A stretch of 64,000 nt of DNA from positions 58,932,552 to 58,996,551 of the forward strand of contig NC_079137.1 in NCBI RefSeq assembly GCF_945859705.1, read 5' to 3'. This document shows, one piece after another, positions 1-12,930 of the stretch. The position numbers and the translations under genes are program-made. Origin of the DNA: Episyrphus balteatus (taxonomy: Eukaryota; Arthropoda; Insecta; Diptera; Syrphidae). Position 1 is the first letter of the stretch. Each line of letters opens with the position of its first letter. The notes beneath the pieces are model-generated. The model ran no database searches, was not told the origin of the DNA, and saw only the letters and a program-made list of their open reading frames with translations.

Positions 1-490
1 TGCAAACTGAATAAAATTATTACTTTAGTAAAAAGTTAAATGATATGAAAATCTTGTTCATAATTTGATACACTTTTTAAAAGTGTGATCACTGCAACAT
101 GCAAGCTGCCCTTCGTTAAATTTTAATGAACGGTTCATTAAATCAATGAACACGTTCCTAAATCTATGAACACACTCATAAAATTCATGAACACGCTCAC
201 TTCCACAATAAATGTATTCGTTAAATGATATGAAAACCTTGTCCATAATTTGATACACTTTTTAAAAGTGTGATTACTGAAACATGCAAGTTGCCCTTCG
301 TTAAGTTTTGATTAACTATACATTGAATTTATGAACGGTTCATTAAATCAATGAACACGTTCATTAAATCTATGAACACGTTCATTAAATTCATGAACAC
401 GCTCACTTCGACAGTAAATGTATTCGTTAAATATGAATCTTAACGAATAATTGAAATAATGAATGGTTCATTAAAATAATGAATGGTTTA
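1..490. repeat. Tandem repeat with GAACG/CGTTC-type short units
   Basis: Two copies of a roughly 186 bp unit can be seen. The segment starting AAATGATATGAAAA near 38 and its following text recur near 224. Each contains short direct and inverted units such as TGAACACGTTCATTAAAT. No coding potential is supported; the 66-residue open frame here only reflects the repeat. The same TGAAC/GTTCA vocabulary returns at 3650-4560, so both blocks probably belong to one satellite family flanking the 540-3640 array. Confidence 0.8.
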
Positions 491-494
491 TTAA

Positions 495-3400
495 GTTTTG
501 GCGCCTTTTTAAAAAGAAGAAAAAAAGATTTATTTTATTTTCGTCATAACTTTTTTATTTTTGCTTTTTTTGAAAAATTGTCATATATAAAAGTTCTAGA
601 TTTTTTAATTTCCGACAGAATTTATTAAATAAGTTTTTTTTTGATTTTCGCTTTCGTTTAGAAGTTGTAGCGACTTTTGTGAAATAAAACATCTCGCAAA
701 CAAAAAGACATGAATTTTTTTCTTTTTTCGTCATATCTTTTCTATTTTCTATCTCGCAAACAAAAAGACATGAAATTTTTACTTTTTTCGTCATAACTTT
801 TTTATTTTTGCTTTTTTTGAAAAATTGTCAGATATAAAAGTTGTAGATTTTTTAATTTCCGACAGAATATATTAAATAAGTTTTTTTGATTTTCGCTTTC
901 GTTTAGAAGTTATAGCGACTTTTGTGAAAAAAAACATCTCTCAAACAAAAAGACATGAAATTTTTACTTTTTTCGTCATAACTTTTTTATTTTTGCTTTT
1001 TTTGAAAAATTGTCATATATAAAAGTTCTAGATTTTTTAATTTCCGACAGAATTTATTATATTTTTTTTTGATTTTCGCTTTCGTTTAGAAGTTGTAGCG
1101 ACTTTTGTGAAATAAAACATCTCGCAAACAAAAAGACATGAATTTTTTTTTCTTTTTTCGTCATATCTTTTCTATTTTCTATCTCGCAAACAAAAAGACA
1201 TGAAATTTTTACTTTTTTCGTCATAACTTTTTTATTTTTGCTTTTTTTGAAAAATTGTCAGATATAAAAGTGTTAGATTTTTTAATTTCCGACAGAATTT
1301 ATTAAATAAGTTTTTTTGATTTTCGCTTTCGTTTAGAAGTTATAGCGACTTTTGTTAAAAAAAAACATCTCTCAAACAAAGACATGAAATTTTTACTTTT
1401 TTCGTCATAACTTTTTTATTTTTGCTTTTTTTGAAAAATTGTCATATATAAAAGTTGTAGATTTTTTAATTTCCAACAGAATTTATTAAATAAGTTTTTT
1501 TGATTTTCGCTTTCGTTTAGAAGTTGTATCGACTTTTGTGAAATAAAACATCTCGCAAACAAAATGACATGAATTTTTTTCTTTTTTCGTCATATCTTTT
1601 TTATTTTCTATCTCGCAAACAAAAAGATATGAATTTTTTTTCTTTTTTCGTCATATCTTTTTTATTTTCTATCTCGCAAACAAAAAGACATGAAATTTTT
1701 ACTTTTTTCGTCATAACTTTTTTATTTTTGCTTTTTTTGAAAAATTGTCATATATAAAAGTTGTAGATTTTTTAATTTCCAACAGAATTTATTAAATAAG
1801 TTTTTTTGATTTTCGCTTTCGTTTAGAAGTTGTAGCGACTTTTGTGAAATAAAACATCTCGCAAACAAAATGACATGAATTTTTTTCTTTTTTCGTCATA
1901 TCTTTTTTATTTTCTATCTCGCAAACAAAAAGACATGAATTTTTTTTCTTTTTTCGTCATATCTTTTTTATTTTCTATCTCGCAAACAAAAAGACATGAA
2001 ATTTTTACTTTTTTCGTCATAACTTTTTTATTTTTGCTTTTTTTGAAAAATTGTCAGATATTAAAGTTGTAGATTTTTTAATTTCCCACAGAATTTATTA
2101 AATAAGTTTTTTTGATTTTCGCTTTCGTTTAGAAGTTGTAGCGACTTTTGTGAAATAAAACATCTCGCAATCAAAAAGACATGAATTTTTTTTTCTTTTT
2201 TCGTCATATCTTTTCTATTTTCTATCTCGCAAACAAAAAGACATGAAATTTTTACTTTTTTCGTCATAACTTTTTTATTTTTGCTTTTTTTGAAAAATTG
2301 TCAGATATAAAAGTTGTAGATTTTTTAATTTCCGACAAAATTTATTAAATAAGTTTTTTTGATTTTCGCTTTCGTTTAGAAGTTATAGCGACTTTTGTGA
2401 AAAAAACATCTCTCAAACAAAGACATGAAATTTTTACTTTTTTCGTCATAACTTTTTTATTTTTGCTTTTTTTGAAAAATTGTCATATATAAAAGTTCTA
2501 GATTTTTTAATTTCCGACAAAATTTATTAAATAAGTTTTTTTGATTTTCGCTTTCGTTTAGAAGTTATAGCGACTTTTGTGAAAAAAAAAACATCTCTCA
2601 AACAAAAAGACATGAAATTTTTACTTTTTTCGTCATAACTTTTTTATTTTTGCTTTTTTTGAAAAATTGTCATATATAAAAGTTGTAGATTTTTTAATTT
2701 CCAACAGAATTTATTAAATAAGTTTTTTTGATTTTCGCTTTCGTTTAGAAGTTGTAGCGACTTTTGTGAAATAAAACATCTCGCAAACAAAAAGACATGA
2801 ATTTTTTTCTTTTTTCGTCATATCTTTTTTATTTTCTATCTCGCAAACAAAAAGACATGAATTTTTTTTTCTTTTTTCGTCATATCTTTTTTATTTTCTA
2901 TCTCGCAAACAAAAAGACATGAAATTTTTACTTTTTTCGTCATAACTTTTTTATTTTTGCTTTTTTTGAAAAATTGTCATATATAAAAGTGTTAGATTTT
3001 TTAATTTCCGACAGAATTTATTAAATAAGTTTTTTTGATTTTCGCTTTCGTTTAGAAGTTATAGCGACTTTTGTGAAAAAAAAACATCTCTCAAACAAAA
3101 AGACATGAAATTTTTACTTTTTTCGTCATAACTTTTTTATTTTTGCTTTTTTTGAAAAATTGTCATATATAAAAGTGTTAGATTTTTTAATTTCCGACAG
3201 AATATATTAAATAAGTTTTATTGATTTTCGCTTTCGTTTAGAAGTTATAGCGACTTTTGTGAAAAAAACATCTCAAACAAAAAGACATGAAATTTTTACT
3301 TTTTTCTTCATATCTTTTCTATTTTTGCTTTTTTTGAAAAATTGTCAGATATAAAAGGTGTAGATTTTTTAATTTCCGACAGAATATATTAAATAAGTTT

Positions 3401-3645
3401 TATTGATTTTCGCTTTCGTTTAGAAGTTATAGCGACTTTTGTGAAAAAAACATCTCAAACAAAAAGACATGAAATTTTTACTTTTTTCTTCATATCTTTT
3501 CTATTTTTGCTTTTTTTGAAAAATTGTCAGATATAAAAGGTGTAGATTTTTTAATTTCCGACAGAATATATTAAATAAGTTTTTTTGATTTTCGCTTTCG
3601 TTTAGAAGTAATAGCGACTTTTGCAAAATAAAACATCTCACAAAC
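495..3645. repeat. AT-rich satellite array, about 185 bp unit with extra sub-unit
   Basis: Tandem copies of a unit that runs from CGTCATAACTTTTTTATTT through GAAAAATTGTCATATATAAA, TTTAATTTCCGACAGAATTT and CGCTTTCGTTTAGAAGTT to CAAACAAAAAGACATGAA. Successive starts near 541, 790 and 973 show unit lengths of about 249 and 183. The longer form carries one additional 60-65 bp CGTCATATCTTTT sub-unit, and some copies carry two. Copies are highly similar, with a few substitutions (CTAGATT, GTAGATT, GTTAGATT). Short open frames inside it are repeat artefacts. Confidence 0.9.
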
Positions 3646-4620
3646 ATTGAATTAGTGAATGTGTATTGATTCTAATGAATGGCGTTCATTGTTTTAACGA
3701 ACAGGTTCATAGAATCTTTTATCAAAAATTTTCTCGGATATTTATGAACGGCTGTTCATTGAATTAATGAATGGTTCATAGATTTTAATGAATGGCGTTC
3801 ATTGTTTTAACGAACAGGTTCATAAAATCTTTTATCAAAAATTTTCTCGGATATTTATGAACGGCTGTTCATTGAATTAATGAATGGTTCATAGATTTTA
3901 ATGAATGGCGTTCATTGTTTTAACGAACAGGTTCATAAAATCTTTTATCAAAAATTTTCTCGGATATTTATGAACGGCTGTTCATTGAATTAATGAATGG
4001 TTCATAGATTTTAATGAATGGCGTTCATTGTTTTAACGAACAGGTTCATAGAATCTTTTATCAAAAAGTGTATCGGATAACAGGTTCGTGTATCGGATAT
4101 TTATGAACGGCTGTTCATTGAATTAATGAATGGTTCATTGATTTTAATGAATGGCGTTCATTGTTTTAACGAACAGGTTCGTGTATCGGATATTTATCTT
4201 TTATCAAAAAGTGTCTCGGATATTTATGAACGGCTGTTCATTAAATTAATGAATGGTTCATAGATTTTAATGAATGGCGTTCATTGTTTTAACGAACAGG
4301 TTCATTGGGATAATGAACAGATTTTTTTATGAACGGCTATTCATTGAATTAATGAACGTTCATAGATTTTAATGAATGGTATTCATTGTCTTAATGTACA
4401 GGTTCATTAATTCAATGAATAGCCGTTCATAAAAAAAATTTCAGACAAAAACGGATTTTAATGAACGAGATTAATGAACGTTCATAGGTTCATAATTTTA
4501 TTTTTAATGAATCGTTCATTGAATTAAGGGATGGTACATTAATTCCGTGAACCGTACATTAATTTCAAGTTAATGAACGCCGTTCATAAATTTTATGTAC
4601 AATTTTTTTTTCAGTGAATA
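3646..4620. repeat. Second satellite array, about 117 bp GAACGGCTGTTCATT unit
   Basis: At least five tandem copies of a unit containing TTTATGAACGGCTGTTCATT, GAATGGCGTTCATTGTTTT and AACGAACAGGTTCATA, beginning right after the last copy of the preceding satellite. The units are rich in short inverted pairs (TGAAC/GTTCA), so single strands could fold. Copies degrade after about 4200, with variant spacing and truncated units, and the array fades out at about 4620. Confidence 0.85.
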
Positions 4621-5642
4621 AATTAAAAACACTGTGCTGTAAAAAAAACGCCCCGTTTACTGAATCGAAACTTAAGTATTTAAGTTTTACATTAATCCTT
4701 ATGTGACAGTTTACGCAAAGGAAAAAGTAGAGAATAAGAGTTTATGTTCAACATAAATTATTTAAGTTTCGATTCAGCAAATATCTCTTAATAATTTTGT
4801 TTAGTTTTATTGTTCCTCATTTGGTCCATAGTTACTCATTGAGAAGATAAGGACTGCAAAAAACTCAAAATTTGATTTCTAAAAATTTAAACAAAGCTTC
4901 AAAGTTTTACTCTCTCTTACACTTAACCTTTCCCACTAAGGGAAATTGAAATCATCTCACAATGACTTAAGAGGGGCTCAATGGGAAATGGTCTAGGATA
5001 TAATTTATTATATTGATCTTTATAACATTGCATTTCATTTTAAATGTACGAGTATTAACTACACTATTAATGTTATAACTAAAATAATCTAATTTTTGGA
5101 ACATTCTATCTTTTCAAACAGTAACTACAGAGCATCAAGCTTTAGACATAAAATATACAAAATGTTTTGGTGAATATTTTTTACTCTCAATCTTTTTAAC
5201 TATTTCTATAGGAATTTAAATAAATAAAACCTTAGACTGATGTAAAATGACTGTTGGGCAGCGGGTTGAAATTTCAAAATTATGGTTTTAAAATTCGACT
5301 TTTGAAACAAAAATTCTATTTTCAAAAATTGGATTTTTTGTCTATTCTATCATTCAAAATTCTACATTATTAAAACTCTGCTTTTCAATTATTTTTCAAA
5401 ATTACACGCAGTTTTCAGCATTTTTTAAACCTTTTTTTTTTTTATTTTGTGGAGAATTTTGTAAAATAGAATTATGAAAAGTAGAGTTTTGAAAATCAGA
5501 ATGTTTTAAATCAATATATTGAAAGCAGATTTTGGAAAAAAGAATTTTGACCCCAACCCGATCGTTTCCATTTATGTGATTTTGAAGTTATTACAAAAAA
5601 AAATAATGTTCCGTTTTGAAAAAAAAAAGATATTAGAAAAAA
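4621..5642. other. Intergenic, no gene seen
   Basis: AT-rich sequence without a supportable gene. From about 5330 to 5560 it contains scattered, degenerate TCAAAATTCT-type words like those of the palindromic element that follows, suggesting older copies of the same family. Confidence 0.5.
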
Positions 5643-6146
5643 TGGGAGCGGGTCATAATTCTGCTTGTCAAAATTCTGTACGACAAAATTCTGTGGGGTC
5701 AAAATACTGTAATACCATAATTCTGTACGTCATTATACTGTAAATACAAAATTCTGTACGTCAAAATACTGTATCAACAAAATACTGACATGCAAAATTC
5801 TGTTTTGTAAAATTCTGTACGGCAAAATACTGTATATCAAAATTCTGTAAAATGCTGTAAAAAAATATCGTTTTGATAATGTAAAAAAGTGCGCGCGCAC
5901 TTTTTTACATTATCAAAACGATATTTTTTTACAGCATTTTTACAGAATTTTCATTTACAGAATTTTGATGTACAGAATTTTGAAATACAGTATTTTGACC
6001 AACCAGAATTTTGCTATACAGAATTTTGACTTTCAGAATTTTGTTCCTACAGCATTTTGCACATACAGAATTTTGACATACAGTATTTTGGCATACAGTA
6101 TTTTTAATGCAGAATTTTGCAACATACAGAATTTCGACCCCAACCC
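5643..6146. repeat. Palindromic element built of TACAGAATTTTG units
   Basis: The left half is made of irregular units such as CAAAATTCTGTA and CAAAATACTGTA. The right half has their reverse complements, TACAGAATTTTG and TACAGTATTTTG. The outer ends are inverted relatives (GGGAGCGGGTCATAATTCTG at left, complement of CAGAATTTCGACCCCAACCC at right). The centre is a perfect hairpin. It looks like a foldback or satellite-bearing MITE; no coding capacity. Confidence 0.75.
5849..5940. repeat. Perfect 46 bp-arm palindrome with no loop
   Basis: Positions 5849-5894 are the exact reverse complement of 5895-5940, centred on GTGCGCGCGCAC. Symmetry breaks by one base at 5848/5941 and then continues imperfectly. 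The alternating GC core is unusual in this AT-rich region and could form a cruciform or a Z-DNA-prone step. Confidence 0.92.
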
Positions 6147-6434
6147 AGAAAAAATACCTTTTGCACCGAAAGATAAATTCTGATGTAGAAAGTAATACTT
6201 GCACTTTTTACATCACAATGGTAGGAGCTTTTTTCACAAAATTAAACTTTTACAAAATTGTTATCTGGCATTTTTTGTATATGGCATAATTTTTAAACTA
6301 AGTTTAATACATAAAATAAAATTATAAGTCTCAATCGATTTTTTTTTTCAATTTGAGTTTTTTTTAAATTTCAGATAAAAGCTTAATTTTCTCAAAAACG
6401 AATTTACGAATTTTTTTTAAAAGGGAATGTAAAT

Positions 6435-6756
6435 TGTTAAATAATCCGCGCCTACTCGCAGGAGAAGCCTCTCAACACATACAACATCTCAAAGGAACAG
6501 GCGATCAGCGAACAAGCTGTGTGTACCTTCTTTTTACTTAGCAACCAACAACATCATCCAACGATTGTGTGTGTGTTGCATCCTTCTTTTTCCTCCTCTC
6601 ATTTTCCTCAGTCAAAAATGTCAGTCATAAAAAGACCTTTAAATTAAAAGGACGTGCTGCGCGCAGTCACAAACAAGACAATTCGTGTTTTATTTATTTA
6701 TTTATTTCATATAGATACATTTTAATATTACAGTCCACTCTCTAGTTTATCGTTCA
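6435..6756 (+). repeat. 5' LTR
   Basis: A 322 bp segment starting TGTTAAATAATCCGCG and ending TTTATCGTTCA. It matches 14348-14669 at every position I compared. It contains a short ATTT run near 6690 and the TCCTCCTCTCATTTTCC stretch near 6590. Confidence 0.9.
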
Positions 6757-9400
6757 CGGTCCTTCGACACCCAATTTGTTCTAAGCGACCTGTCCTTTAA
6801 TAAAATTAATAAAACAAAAAAAAACTATTTACTCGTATAAACGTAAATTATGTAACAGATACAAGCTAGAAACAGTAGATCCTTCTGTGAGTGTGTGACA
6901 TTTAAAGACAAAAAAATCCGCGTGTGCATACAGAAAAAACACCCTTGTGCTTGTGCAGCGTGTGAAAAAGAAAAAGAAATACCTACAAATACAAAAGCAA
7001 ATACATTCCGTTATTAAAAAATTAATAATAATAGGTATACAAAATACATTACAAACCAAAAAGAGTTGAAAGAATAGAAAAAAAAAAAGAAAACAAAAAA
7101 TAGAAGTTGAGCGAAGATGTCGCACGAAATAAAAGTATTACGATATACATATTTTGTATCGATATGTGATGATGTGCAGTGATAAATAAAAAATATAACC
7201 GTAATCAAGAGGCAATCAATGAATTCCTCTTTGAAGATTTCTTTGACTGTGTTTCACATCCATTTGCTTGTTAATTGAAATACTTAGTTCAGCGTTATAA
7301 AAACTAACAAAATAGGTTTTCATATTTATGTACCTATAATGTACGTAAGTATGTAATAGGTTTCTAAGTTTTTAAAAAATCAAACGAAATAGGTATTTAC
7401 AAATTATATTGCAGTATATATATAAAATGAATCATGAAAATTTAATAGTTATCCTTGATTGTGTTCCCATCAAGACTTTTCAAAAATATGGCTCATACGT
7501 CATACCTCCTTAATATATATATGTACCTACAATCATGCAAATCATTATTTACATACCTACCTAATTATTTTGTTTCAAATGAGATTACTACCTGGGTATA
7601 CCAACTCTTGCGGGGATATATGTACATTTGTACGTGGACGTGCACACAAATAATGCAATAAGATGATTGTGAATACAAATAAGGGACGAAGTAAAAACAA
7701 AAAGAAAACTAAAGAAAATTGTTTGATATCATATTGGCTGTCCGTTTGCGTGGTTTCTTAATGGCGGTATTTATTACACAATATATGTACATGTGTATGT
7801 ATCTTGGATGTATCTGGGATGATGTATACATGTGATGTATCTATTTTGAGAGTCTAACTTCTTCAAAATCCTTTATAATTTTTGCGCAGCAAATGTGTTT
7901 GTTTTGTTTGATTTTTTATTGTAGCTGTTGTGCTCTGTTTAAGTGTTGTTGTTTTGAATAAAAACCCCGTTAGGTTGCTTTTGTGTTATGCCGATCATGT
8001 AGGTTGCTTCTCTCTTAGTAAGGATATTGCTGTTTTGTTTTTTGGTTTAGGTTGGGGATGCATGTATGTACCTATGTAGGCACGTAGGTATGTATCTCGA
8101 TCGGAAGTATAAATGATATGACATCTCATTCTCCCGTTGGGTCGAATTGGGAGGTAGGTATGTACATACCTTGATAGTATGGTGTAGCGTTAGCGTGTAG
8201 ATATGTATCTTGGCCCATATATAGATTGGTAGGTGGGTGGGATAAGACTAATTGTTATTGTATGACAATTGATTGTAGTAATTATGGAAACATATGATTA
8301 CTTTTGTGGTGAGGTTCATCGAGAAAGTCGATCGTTGGCTGTGTGATAAATTGTATCGTTAGAATTTTACAGGTTATAGGTATATAAAGATTTGACCACA
8401 CAGTATCAAATGCATATTGTCTTCATTAAATTCAAGTCTACCTATTAGAATTGAATAAGATACGCTCAACGCAATTACTTACATACAATTAAAAAAAAAA
8501 AAAAAAATTATCTATTACGAATAATTAGCACCTAATCAAAACAAAAACAAAAAACAAATACAGCGTGCATTGTGTAACATGAAGGTATTTTACCTTTGCA
8601 ATTGCATATGCCACATCAAGATTTAAAAACTCAGACAAATCTGTGGTGTGGAGGATATTTTTATTCATATGTTAAAAAAGAGAAACCAAAAATACTAAAG
8701 TATAGAAAGAACTTTAACCATTTAGCAACTTTTCACAGTTTTTAGAAAAAGTGGAATAAAATTACATCTGCAATAAATTATGTGTACAAAAAGAAATACA
8801 ATCGTCATTGTATAGAGCTACACCTCCAGTGAAATAGATTTCATTGTACTGACTAAAAGAGCGGGTATACTTAGGCGGGTGTTTTATATAAAACAATTCA
8901 ATTTTCAGCCAATTAAGCTAATCGCAAGGAATCATGAAGAGCAGAATAATAAATAAAAGGGTAAAACCAAACGATTATAAAATAATTACAAAATAATAAT
9001 AATAAACAACAAAAAAAGGACAATGCAAAGTTCAAAGTTATTCACGAAAACTGAATTAAAATTCTTATGTTATAGCAGAAGACATAATGCTTTAAAGAAT
9101 GCTATAAAAAACTAGTGCAAGTAGATTGAAGTAGCAACTGCTCAAAAATTATACGATCTTTCCTCTAAGGAGAGTAACAAAACATACAAGTGCATTGTCG
9201 CAAATGGATTGTCACAATAATTGTTTAATTGTTTGTTTTTATTTATACTAATACAGGCGCATATTTAAATTTTATTTCAGAAGTTTCTTTGTTCTATTGT
9301 TTCACTTGTTTCCTATTGGAATATATTTCTTATCTTAATTTGGCAAGTAGGATTTGTATTCCCATCTTGTACGATAGTACGATTAGTCGTGCTGCAAATG
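6757..9400 (+). other. Non-coding 5' interior of the LTR element
   Basis: It begins with the candidate primer-binding site CGGTCCTTCGACACCC. The rest is rich in TATGTACCTAC and TAGGTATGTA microsatellite-like words (notably 7320-7660 and 7790-8210). No frame over about 100 codons looks like gag or pol. The few open frames are short and low-complexity. Confidence 0.6.
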
Positions 9401-11530
9401 TATGTAAAAACAAAACTTTTAATTTTGAATGTGCGTTCTTACAAAACGCACATTCTTGTAGAAAAGTGTTGCCAATGCGGGGTGACCATTTAAAATTGTA
9501 TAATCTGAATGTGCTTTCGCAGAAAAAGCACATTCTTGCAGAAAGGTTTACCTACAAGGGTGACTTTTAAACTTTTCATTTTGCGTGTGCGTTCTTACAA
9601 AACGCACATTCTTGCAGAAAAAGAGTTGCCAACGCAGGGTGACCTTTTTAAAAAATTTTAATCTGAGTGTGCTTTCGCAAAAAAAAAAAAAAAAAAAAAA
9701 AAACATTCTTGCAGAAAGGTTTACCTACAAGGGTGACCTTTCATTTTGAGTGTGCGTTCTTTCAAAACGCACATTCTTGCAGAAAAAGAGTTGCCAACTC
9801 AGGGTGACCTTTTTAATAAATTTTAATCTGAAAGTGCTTTCGCAAAAAACATTCTTGCAGAAAGGTTTACCTACAAGGGTGACTTTTAAACTTTTCATTT
9901 TGAATGTGCGTTCTTACAAAACGCACATTTTTCTCAAATCCATTTTGAGTGTGCGTTTGCAAGATGAATCATTTGTTCATGAGACAAAATTCATCCGAGC
10001 GTACATTCTTGCAGGAAAGCAGATCGCCTACATAGGGTGTCCTTTTCTCAAATCCATTTTGAGTGTGCGTTTGCAAGATGAATCATTTGTTCATGAGACA
10101 AAATTCATCCGAGCGTACATTCTTGCAGGAAAGCAGATCGCCTACATAGGGTGTCCTTTTCTCAAATCCATTTTGAGTGTGCGTTTGCAAGATGAATCAT
10201 TTGTTCATGAGACAAAGTTCATCCGAGCGTACATTCTTGCAGGAAAGCAGATCGCCTACATAGGGTGTCCTTTTCTCAATTCCATTTTGAGTGCACGTTC
10301 TTACAAAACGTACATTCTTGCAGGAAAGCAGATCGCCTACATAGGGTGTCCTTTTCTCAATTCAAATTTGAGTGTACGTTTGCAAGATGAATCATTTGTT
10401 CATGAGACAAAGTTCATCCGAGCGTACATTCTTGCAGAAAAGCAGATCGCCTACATAGGGTGTCCTTTTCTCAAATCCATTTTGAGTGTGCGTTTGCAAG
10501 ATGAATCATTTGTTCATGAGACAAAATTCATCCGAGCGTACATTCTTGCAGGAAAGCAGATCGCCTACATAGGGTGTCCTTTTCTCAAATCCATTTTGAG
10601 TGTGCGTTTGCAAGATGAATCATTTGTTCATGAGACAAAATTCATCCGAGCGTACATTCTTGCAGGAAAGCAGATCGCCTACATAGGGTGTCCTTTTCTC
10701 AAATCCATTTTGAGTGTGCGTTTGCAAGATGAATCATTTGTTCATGAGACAAAGTTCATCCGAGCGTACATTCTTGCAGGAAAGCAGATCGCCTACATAG
10801 GGTGTCCTTTTCTCAATTCCATTTTGAGTGCACGTTCTTACAAAACGTACATTCTTGCAGGAAAGCAGATCGCTTACATAGGGTGTCCTTTTCTCAATTC
10901 AAATTTGAGTGTACGTTTGCAAGATGGATCATTTGTTCATGAGACAAAATTCATCCCGGCGTACATTCTTCCAAAAAGAAAAGCAGACTGCCTTCGAAGG
11001 GCATCCTTTTCACAATTCAAACTTGAGTGTACGTTCGCAGGATGGATCATTTGTTCATGAGACAAAATTCATCCCGGCGTACATTCTTCCAAAAAAGAAA
11101 AGCAGACTGCCTTCGAAGGGCATCCTTTTCACAATTCAAATTTGAGTGTACGTTCGCAGGATGGATCATTTGTTCATGAGACAAAATTCATCCCGGCGTA
11201 CATTCTTCCAAAAAAGAAAAGCAGACTGCCTTCGAATGGCATCCTTTTCACAATTCAAATTTGAGTGTACGTTCGCAGGATGGATCATTTGTTCATGAGA
11301 CAAAATTCATCCCAGCGTACATTCTTCCAAAAAGAAAAGCAGATTGCCTTCGAAGGGCATCCTTTTCAGAATTCAATTCTGAGTGTACGTTCGCAGGGTG
11401 AATCATTTGTACATTCTTCCAAAAAGAAAAGCAGATTGCCTTCGTAGGGCATCCTTTTCACAATTCAATTCTGAGTGTACGTTCGCAGGGTGAATCATTT
11501 GTTCATGAGACAAAATTCATCCCGGCGCAC
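9400..11530. repeat. Minisatellite array with 114 bp core unit
   Basis: From about 9950 the word GATGAATCATTTGTTC recurs every 114 bp (for example 9963 and 10077). It is followed by ATTCTTGCAGGAAAGCAGAT and TAGGGTGTCCTTTTCTCAA. Earlier copies (9410-9940) are variants with GTGCGTTCTTACAAAACGCAC hairpins. Later copies (10910-11530) carry CCTTCGAAGGGCATCC instead. Because 114 is divisible by three, a 436-codon frame stays open across the array. It has no plausible start context or signal peptide and I do not treat it as a gene. Confidence 0.88.
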
Positions 11531-11539
11531 AGTGGTCGA

Positions 11540-12930
11540 TTTTGAGTCACTAGGTGGACTTAATTCTTTTGTATGTCTTACTGGCTTTGAATATTATTTT
11601 TAATGTGATAACGTCTTACAAATCGATGAACCCTGGTCTCCCGTTCTTCCCGTGCCTGTTAGCAGTTTTTTCACCTTAGCTGCTGTATTCATTTTTAATG
11701 TACAGCTTAAACTATTACACTGGTTTACAAGAGTTTTATTGCCGAAACAAAAATATACTTTTCTGAAGGTTTTCGGTGTCCTGAACTCGAATCCGAAGTT
11801 AAAAAAAATTAATCAGCTCCCGTTTTTGAAATATTACCGTTAGAAGATGCAAAATAACGTTTTTTTGGGTACTTCGGACCTTATTCTTTAATATAAGGAA
11901 AATTGTTTGAACATATTTAGTAACGGTTTCTATAAGAACTGTTTTCCATCTTTCAATGCCTGTTTAATCTTTCTGATGTCTTTTTTATTGCCCGAGATAT
12001 CTTTAATGGGAAAAAATATTTCTTTTTCCCAAATTTTTGACCGTTTTCGAGCCCTTTTGACCGTTTTTTATTTATATCTTTTTCGTTTTGATAAATATAT
12101 TAATCAAATTAACAGGAAATATTAATAAAAGCCAGGACTATATTTGTGCAAAATTTCAATCATTTTCATAATCACATTTTTGAGATAACGGTTAAAAGAT
12201 GGTCTTTTTTTTGACACGTAATATCATTTTACATAGAGCATTCATAAATTTGATTTATTTTTATTTTGAAAAGAGATAACATAACCTTTCATTTCATATA
12301 TCACACATAACAGTTCATTCTCTACAAGCTAGACAATCTTGAACAATGTCCTTCCGTAAAAAAATTGGTCACCTTAAAAAGAGCGGATTGGTACCTGAAA
12401 GAGACGAAAAAAATAGTTTGCGGCGGTTTTCGGCACTTAATTTTAGCATCGAATTAAAGGTAATGATTCAAACTACAAAATATAAAAAAATCACAATGGC
12501 ACTCTTCGGCACTTTTTTTTAATCGTCCAAAAAGTAAAAAACAAACATCTGAAAACTATCAAAAAAATGCCTTACAACATTCAGTTAATAGAAATAGAAT
12601 CCGACTTTTTTTTTACAAAAAAACAAATTGAATTTAAAAAAACATACCACTAGCATTTTCTGACATTTTTTTGTTCAACTCAATTACTCACTTTTATCAT
12701 AAACTATCACTTTGTAAACCCTTGTTAACTCGCGGACGTTAAAATAGAGAGTGATCAAATCATGAATGATAACATTGAGATGCTTCCCATGAATAAAATA
12801 ACGGAATCAAAAAATTATTTTTGTTGTTTTTTGTTGTTTAAGAATATTTACTTTCGGCCTAACGGTATTTATTGTGTTGACAACAACTTTTTTTTCGACT
12901 TTTGACCAGCTACGATGTACTGAATCGACC
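11540..12930. other. LTR element interior, no gene seen
   Basis: Anonymous AT-rich sequence between the two minisatellite blocks of the element. Frames of 60-80 codons are present but are low complexity and lack any recognisable motif. Confidence 0.5.

Noticed and set aside
1569..2267. Repeated 62-68 residue hydrophobic proteins
   Set aside because: Frames across satellite units; identical copies recur with the unit and carry no gene context.
5849..6150. Possible CRISPR-like array of TACAGAATTTTG units
   Set aside because: Unit spacing is irregular, the spacers are not unique, units are inverted about a centre, and the host is clearly eukaryotic.
9660..9705. Poly-A tract as a processed pseudogene or LINE tail
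   Set aside because: It lies inside the minisatellite, replacing part of a repeat unit. No adjacent retrocopy or target duplication was seen.
9750..11060. 436-codon frame in the minisatellite
   Set aside because: Explained by a repeat unit of 114 bp lacking stops. No promoter, signal peptide or conserved motif; reported only as a low-interest observation.
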